Positions 58,511-64,000 of a DNA stretch of 64,000 nucleotides are shown here, one piece after another. The notes under the pieces were generated by a model. That model made no database searches, was not told the origin of the DNA, and saw nothing but the letters and a program-made list of their open reading frames with translations. The DNA lies in NCBI GenBank assembly GCA_003671025.1, contig QWPW01000008.1, forward strand, positions 1 through 64,000, written 5' to 3'. The translations under genes were made by a program, and so were the position numbers. How positions within the stretch are numbered: position 1 is the stretch's first letter; each line of letters begins with the position of its first letter. Source of the stretch: Planctomycetota bacterium (GTDB lineage Bacteria > Planctomycetota > Phycisphaerae > Phycisphaerales > SM1A02).

Positions 58511-59722
58511 CTAACTCTCCGACACCATGCGCAACAGAAGTGGTGATGCAAGCGGCGCGAGACTCCAGACTACCAGTGCGAGTGCGACACTCAACATCGC
58601 CAAGAGCAACGCTTCGGTGGCGATGAATGTCGCGACGCGCGCGCGTGATGCACCGAGTCGACGCATGAGTGCGAGTTCATCGGCGCGCAGACGAATGGAA
58701 AGTGCGAAAGCACTCGCGACCACCAACGCTACCAGCAGTGCAGTTCCCAGCGCGACTGCGCCGAGCACACGAGCGACGCCGAAGATGCGATCGAGAACGC
58801 GCGAGGCGAAGAGCTCGGGACGGATCAGCTGCAGCGGCTCGTTTTTCGCAGTAAATCGGCCTAAAAGAAGCGCGAGCGATTTGGCATCGCGTGGGTACAC
58901 CAGCGCGGCGTCGAGGGGTAAGTCGTCGACGCTGCCGTGGAAATGGAAGGATGCGGAAGTCGTCGCAGTGGCAGCAGTCGTGGCCGCGCGTTCGATGACC
59001 AGCGCCTCAGAGAGAATCGCACGCGCACCGTCTTGACCGATCACCGCGGCGGCTGCCGTTGACGATCCCGATGGATGCGCTGGATCAGCGTGCCGATGAC
59101 CGAGGCCGCGAATCGACCACATGGTCCTCAAGTCGACGAAGATGACATCGTCATCGGCGGACCCTGTTTCACGCAGGATTCCCGTGACCGTGAGTTCCAG
59201 TGGGAGCACGCCCGCGAGATCGCTTAACGAGTGCGCGTCGGTAAACAAACGAGCATCATCGGTGAGTGCGAGCCTCTGTGCGACGTTGGCACCTACGACA
59301 CACTCACCGATCAACGCAAACATCTCGCCGCGTTGAGGCGTGATCTCCCTCTGTGCGAAGTAATCGAGGGTGGTGCCGACGACGACCGCTTCGCGCGCGG
59401 AAGCTCCCAGCATGATCGGAATTGCCCGCGCCATTTCGTCGTGTTCAACGCGCGCGAGATCACGCATGGTCAATCCGTTGGGCGGAGTTGAGGCGAAGAA
59501 GAGTGCGCCAAAGACCAGATCGGACTCGCTGCCTTTGGCGCCCAAGAGCAACGGCGCGATGTGTGCGCGCGCGGTCATGTCGAGCGAGGCGCGTGCCAAC
59601 AGCGACGACAACGCGAGCGGAACTCCCAGCGACACGCCCAACACAAACGCCAACAACAGCGAGCGCTTCCACGCGTGAAGCAGCGATGTGCGCGCGATGA
59701 ACAGCGAGTGACGCAAGATCAT
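58511..59722 (-). CDS. ABC transporter permease, FtsX/LolE-like
   Basis: N-terminal TM, periplasmic MacB-like region, C-terminal TM with RADELALMRRLGASRARVATFIATEALLLAML. Confidence 0.82.
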   Translation of the reverse strand: MILRHSLFIARTSLLHAWKRSLLLAFVLGVSLGVPLALSSLLARASLDMTARAHIAPLLLGAKGSESDLVFGALFFASTPPNGLTMRDLARVEHDEMARAIPIMLGASAREAVVVGTTLDYFAQREITPQRGEMFALIGECVVGANVAQRLALTDDARLFTDAHSLSDLAGVLPLELTVTGILRETGSADDDVIFVDLRTMWSIRGLGHRHADPAHPSGSSTAAAAVIGQDGARAILSEALVIERAATTAATATTSASFHFHGSVDDLPLDAALVYPRDAKSLALLLGRFTAKNEPLQLIRPELFASRVLDRIFGVARVLGAVALGTALLVALVVASAFALSIRLRADELALMRRLGASRARVATFIATEALLLAMLSVALALVVWSLAPLASPLLLRMVSES

Positions 59723-60414
59723 TCGAGCTCTCCGATAGTCAAAACCGAGCCGAAAAGCGGCACAATCGACTGGTCATGAGTGGCGATGATCAACGCGGCG
59801 CCGGCGGCTTGAGTTTCGCGCAGCAGCAATTCGGCGATCGCGCGTTTGCGCGGAGTATCGAGGCTTCCGGTTGGTTCATCGGCGAGCACGAGCGAGGGTT
59901 TGGTCACCAGTGCGCGCGCGATCGCGACGCGTTGCCGCTCGCCATGGGACATGGTCAAGATGGAGCGACGCTCCATGCCGCGTAAGCCCACGCGTTCGAG
60001 TAACTCCAACGCTCGCGCACGCGCGGCGTCATTCAACACCAGCGACGCATGCAAGCGAAATGGCAGCAGCACATTGTCGAGCACATCAAGCGCATCCACC
60101 AACTCGAAGGTTTGGAAGACTTGGCCACAGCCAGTCGCGCGATGCTTGCGCCGCGCCGTGTCCGTCGCGGTTGAGATCATCACTCCGCTCGCTTGAATCG
60201 ATCCGCGTTGGGGCAGCAGTTCGCCGCAGAGCAGTGACAGCAGCGTGCTCTTGCCCGAACCCGATGCGCCGCGTACGGCCAACGACTCGCCGCCATGGAG
60301 CACGATGGGGCGCACGCGCAGTTCAAATCCGCTCGCGCGACGAAACTCCAATTCGCTGGTGACCAGCAGCGGAGTCGCGACGAGGGGCGATGAGTCTTGA
60401 GCGATACCAAGCAC
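59719..60414 (-). CDS. ABC transporter ATP-binding protein (LolD-like)
   Basis: RGASGSGKSTLLSLLCGELLPQRG, MSHGERQRVAIARALVTKPSLVLADEPTGSLDTPRK; GTG start 60414. Confidence 0.9.
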   Translation of the reverse strand: MLGIAQDSSPLVATPLLVTSELEFRRASGFELRVRPIVLHGGESLAVRGASGSGKSTLLSLLCGELLPQRGSIQASGVMISTATDTARRKHRATGCGQVFQTFELVDALDVLDNVLLPFRLHASLVLNDAARARALELLERVGLRGMERRSILTMSHGERQRVAIARALVTKPSLVLADEPTGSLDTPRKRAIAELLLRETQAAGAALIIATHDQSIVPLFGSVLTIGELE

Positions 60415-60452
60415 GCGCGCAGAGTAACGCTTGTGCCGTGTACTCTGCGCGT

Positions 60453-61421
60453 ATGACTTGCACGATTCATCATCGAGAGAACTCCGCGCATCGCTGTGTG
60501 TGCGCATTGCTGATTTCATTGTGCAGCGTGATGATGTGCATGCTGGTGGCCTGCGGGGGCAACGCCGCGCCTGCGCCGACCGCGAATCGCGCGAAACCGC
60601 TGGTTTTTGCGGCAAATCCGCCGATTGCGAGCTTCGTGGACGCGCTTGCTGGCGACGCGGTCACCGTGATCACGCCGTGGAGCGCGCATGCGGGTGACCC
60701 TGCACAGTGGCTGCCCACATCGGCAGAGATTCGGTCTGTTGCTGCGTGTGATCTCATCGTGCTCAACGGCGCGGGCTACGAGCCTTGGACGGAACAAGCA
60801 GCGTTGCCGCGCGCGCGTGTGCTCGTGAGTAGCGAAAGCAAGCGCGACCGTTACATCACTGAGTCTGGCAGCGTGCATAGTCATGGGCCTCAAGGCGAAC
60901 ACTCGCATGGCGCGACTGCATCGACCACATGGCTTTCGATGGAGATGGCGCAGACGCAACTCGACGCGATTGCGCAGCGATTGACCCAACTGCTGCCAAC
61001 TCAACGCGAGAGCATCGAAAGCAATCGAGTCGCGTTGCAGGCGCGATTGCACGCGCTGTCGACTTCGGTGAGAGCGACCAGCGCGCGGCGCCCGCATTGG
61101 TTCGCGTCGCATCCTGTCTATCAATACCTCGCGCAAGAAGGCGGCTTGGTGATTGACAGCATGCACTGGGAGCCTGGCGAAATGCCCAGCGACAGTGAGT
61201 GGGAGACGCTGCGTGGGTTGCGCGCACGCGACTCGAGTCCCGTCGCGCTCATGTTGTGGGAAGGGGAGCCAGGGATTGCGATTCGTGAGAAACTTGCGGC
61301 AATCAGCACGAATGTCGTGGTTTTTCCACCGCAAGGGGTTGCGGGCGAGCGTGACTTTGTGAGCAGCCTTGAACGCAGCGTTGCCGCGATGCAAGACGCA
61401 GCAGCATCGTCTGTGCGCTGA
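60453..61421 (+). CDS. ZnuA-like metal ABC transporter substrate-binding lipoprotein
   Basis: MCMLVACGG lipobox; FVDALAGDAVTVITPWSAHAGDPAQWLPTSAEIRSVAACDLIVLNGAGYEPW; His-rich loop HSHGPQGEHSHG; HPVYQYLAQEGGLVIDSMHWEPGE. Confidence 0.85.
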   Translation: MTCTIHHRENSAHRCVCALLISLCSVMMCMLVACGGNAAPAPTANRAKPLVFAANPPIASFVDALAGDAVTVITPWSAHAGDPAQWLPTSAEIRSVAACDLIVLNGAGYEPWTEQAALPRARVLVSSESKRDRYITESGSVHSHGPQGEHSHGATASTTWLSMEMAQTQLDAIAQRLTQLLPTQRESIESNRVALQARLHALSTSVRATSARRPHWFASHPVYQYLAQEGGLVIDSMHWEPGEMPSDSEWETLRGLRARDSSPVALMLWEGEPGIAIREKLAAISTNVVVFPPQGVAGERDFVSSLERSVAAMQDAAASSVR

Positions 61422-61439
61422 TCGAGTTAGACTGTCACC

Positions 61440-63068
61440 ATGCTGACTTCACTCATCTTGACTGCGTTTCTCGCGTCGATGCCAATCACCACGAGCGCCG
61501 CGATCACAGCGAACTCCGCGCCTACGCAACAAGCAGGCAAGCAACAAGACGCGGCCAAGCAGAGCACATCCAAGAAAGCAGTTCGCCCCGCGGGGATGTG
61601 GTACGGCATCGAGGACGCCCGTCCCAAAGCGAAGGGCGCACTTCGCTTGGCGTGTTACAACGCGGAAAACCTCTTCGATCGCATCGATGATCCCACGCAG
61701 TCGGGCGAGTACGACGATCTCAAAGAAGCGACCACCGAGGTGCGACTCAAGGCAATTGCTGCGGTGATTCGTCGTCTCGACGCCGATGTGCTTTGCCTCG
61801 AAGAGATCGAATCGAAAGAGTGCCTCACATGGTTTCGCGACACCTATCTCAAAGGAATGGGATACGACTATCTCGCCAGTGAAGACGTGAGTTACTACCG
61901 AGGGGTTGAGCAGTCGGTGCTCTCGCGCGTGCCCATCACCAAGGTCACGGTGTTCAAGGGTGAAGACGCGGTGATCGAAGACATGAAAGCGCGTCAGACT
62001 CCTGAGTTAGCGAAAGCGCTGGGAGCAGAGTGGGGCAAGCCTACTTCGGCCGAAAGCGGCAACGGGAAGCCCAAGGTGTTCCAACGCTCTCCGCTCAAAG
62101 TCGATCTCAAGACCAAGGACGGTTACGAATTGACGGTGTACTGCGTGCATTACAAGGCGGGAAATTTCGATCATCAACGCGAGCTCGAAGCACTGCAAAC
62201 CGAGGCATTCATCAAGGATGGCCTCAAGGTAAATCCCGACGCGAACATCGCGGTGCTCGGCGATTTCAACGGCACGCCCAACGACATGAATGTGCGCGTG
62301 CTGCGCTCGAGTGACGCGGGATTGGTGAGCGCGTACGACTGGCGCTTCGACAAGAAGCCCGCGTCGCCCGATGTCTTCACCACGCACGCGAGTGGTCGTT
62401 CGATTGACTTCATCGTGATGACTCCCGGCCTTGCCGCGGATTGCATCGACGGTTCCTACTTCGTGTTGGGCGCGATGCATGCCGCGAGTGATTGGGATTA
62501 CAAGAAGGCCGCGGAGATTCCTCCTCCGGATGGCTACGCGAGTGATCACTATCCGGTGGTGATTGATATTGCCGTGAAGAACGACAAGCCTGCGTCGGAC
62601 TTCAAGTCACCCGCGCGAAGCAATGCAACTGCCGCGACTCCCGCGACGTCGAAAGATTCGGCGACGACGACCAGCGATACCAAGTCAAACGACATTACGA
62701 GTGACAAGTCAATCGACAGCGAGAATGGACTGCGCGCACTCGCCGGACGCACCGCGCCTGCGGCCGACATCGCCACCGCGACGGCGTTGCATGCAGCAGG
62801 TTGGAGTTACGTGATGCCCATGCCCAAGAGCAAGACTGCGAGTTGGGAGAACACCAACGCGAAGTCGACGTTTTGGATTGGCCACTGGAAACACGCGCCC
62901 TCAGGCAAGACTTCGCAGACTGCGCCAGCTGATGGCAACGACATTGTCGGCGGCGAGAGCGCGCTCGACGAGAAGGGCAAAGTGCGTTGGAAAGACGGCG
63001 GAGCTCCTGCGGCACCGAGTTTTGTGGAGTGGCTGTGTTCGAGTGAAGGCGGCATCGAGCCTAAGTGA
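61440..63068 (+). CDS. Secreted endonuclease/exonuclease/phosphatase family protein with C-terminal extension
   Basis: CYNAENLFDRIDDP, LEEIESKECL, VHYKAGN, LGDFNGTPND, SIDFIVMTPGL, SDHYPVVIDIAV; signal peptide. Confidence 0.9.
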   Translation: MLTSLILTAFLASMPITTSAAITANSAPTQQAGKQQDAAKQSTSKKAVRPAGMWYGIEDARPKAKGALRLACYNAENLFDRIDDPTQSGEYDDLKEATTEVRLKAIAAVIRRLDADVLCLEEIESKECLTWFRDTYLKGMGYDYLASEDVSYYRGVEQSVLSRVPITKVTVFKGEDAVIEDMKARQTPELAKALGAEWGKPTSAESGNGKPKVFQRSPLKVDLKTKDGYELTVYCVHYKAGNFDHQRELEALQTEAFIKDGLKVNPDANIAVLGDFNGTPNDMNVRVLRSSDAGLVSAYDWRFDKKPASPDVFTTHASGRSIDFIVMTPGLAADCIDGSYFVLGAMHAASDWDYKKAAEIPPPDGYASDHYPVVIDIAVKNDKPASDFKSPARSNATAATPATSKDSATTTSDTKSNDITSDKSIDSENGLRALAGRTAPAADIATATALHAAGWSYVMPMPKSKTASWENTNAKSTFWIGHWKHAPSGKTSQTAPADGNDIVGGESALDEKGKVRWKDGGAPAAPSFVEWLCSSEGGIEPK

Positions 63069-63149
63069 GATGGCATCGGGCGTGCGTCATCGATGCCCGT
63101 GCATCGCTGGTTGTCACCCATCGAATCGCCGTCCATCACATCGAAAGAC

Positions 63150-64000
63150 TCAGCTCAATCCAAGCAGCCGCATCACTTCGGTGACATCTTTGTCGCCGCG
63201 ACCTGACACGTTGATCACCAGCGTGCTTTCGCGCGGCATCGCGCGCGCCACCAGAATCGCGCCATGAATCGCGTGCGAAGTTTCCAACGCGGGAATGATT
63301 CCTTCGAGGCGCGAAAACAACTGAAACGCGTCGAGCGCTTCTGTATCGGTCGCGGCGATGTACTCGACGCGCTTGCTGTCTTTCCACCAACTGTGTTCCG
63401 GGCCAACGCCGGGATAGTCGAGTCCCGCGCTGCACGAGTGCACGTCTGCCGTTTGTCCAAACCCATCTTGCAAGACGTAACTCAGCGATCCATGCAACAC
63501 GCCGGGAGCGCCGAGCGTGAGTGCCGCCGCGTGATCGCCTGGAGTGTTGGCGCGGCCGCCGGCTTCAACGCCAATCAAGCGCACCGACTTGTCATCGACA
63601 AAGGGCGCGAAGATTCCTGCGCCATTGGAACCACCACCAATACACGCGACCACTGCATCGGGAAGTCGTCCAATTTTTTCGAGGCACTGCGCGCGACACT
63701 CGCGACCGATGACGCTTTGAAAATCACGCACCATCATGGGGAACGGATGCGGTCCCACTACCGAGCCAATCACGTAGTGCGTGTTGCCTACTGATCCCAT
63801 CCAATCGCGCATCGCTTCGTTGGTCGCGTCTTTGAGCGTCTTCGAACCGGAGTCCACTTCGATGACGGTTGCGCCCATGACTTTCATGCGAAAGACGTTG
63901 AGCTTCTGGCGGCGCACGTCTTCGCTGCCCATGTACACGCAGCACTCAATGCCAAAGCGCGCACATGCAGTTGCGATGGCGACTCCGTGTTGTCCCGCGC
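63150..64000 (-). CDS. trpB: Tryptophan synthase beta chain (partial; continues beyond window end)
   Basis: [94 protein letters not shown]. Confidence 0.95.
   Translation of the reverse strand, partial: AGQHGVAIATACARFGIECCVYMGSEDVRRQKLNVFRMKVMGATVIEVDSGSKTLKDATNEAMRDWMGSVGNTHYVIGSVVGPHPFPMMVRDFQSVIGRECRAQCLEKIGRLPDAVVACIGGGSNGAGIFAPFVDDKSVRLIGVEAGGRANTPGDHAAALTLGAPGVLHGSLSYVLQDGFGQTADVHSCSAGLDYPGVGPEHSWWKDSKRVEYIAATDTEALDAFQLFSRLEGIIPALETSHAIHGAILVARAMPRESTLVINVSGRGDKDVTEVMRLLGLS

Overview
64 kb of high-GC bacterial chromosome. Gene content (MoxR/DUF58/VWA cluster, dockerin-tailed secreted proteins, YdjY-type protein, zinc-ribbon membrane protein) suggests a Planctomycete-like organism; this is inference, not a database result. 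About 47 protein genes are supported. They include PilZ; BFD-like [2Fe-2S]; a seven-gene operon (1.9-15.7 kb) combining a MoxR AAA ATPase, DUF58 and two VWA proteins with an iron-type ABC binding protein and a permease fused to an NHL propeller; ABC-F; scoB; ALDH7; cyclophilins; ResB/CcsA; enolase; MotA/MotB; RecQ; DUF885; CDGSH; PTPS-like; RuvC; TrpE; S41 protease; PDH E1a/E1b/E2; LutABC; an FtsX-type ABC pair; a ZnuA-like binding protein; an EEP-family protein; and partial TrpB. I saw no tRNA, rRNA, CRISPR array, prophage or transposase gene. The most unusual signals are: (1) the permease-NHL fusion with a relict lipoprotein signal at the junction, inside the MoxR/VWA operon and without an ATPase gene; (2) several 11-bp-period tandem arrays near secreted protease genes; (3) stop codons embedded in short tandem repeats that place stops in several frames; (4) a strong plus-strand intrinsic terminator with no plus-strand gene, a candidate ncRNA; (5) a terminator-like hairpin inside the signal-peptide coding region of the S41 protease; (6) a GGGACAGGCAC repeat family, one copy of which duplicates a start-codon context.
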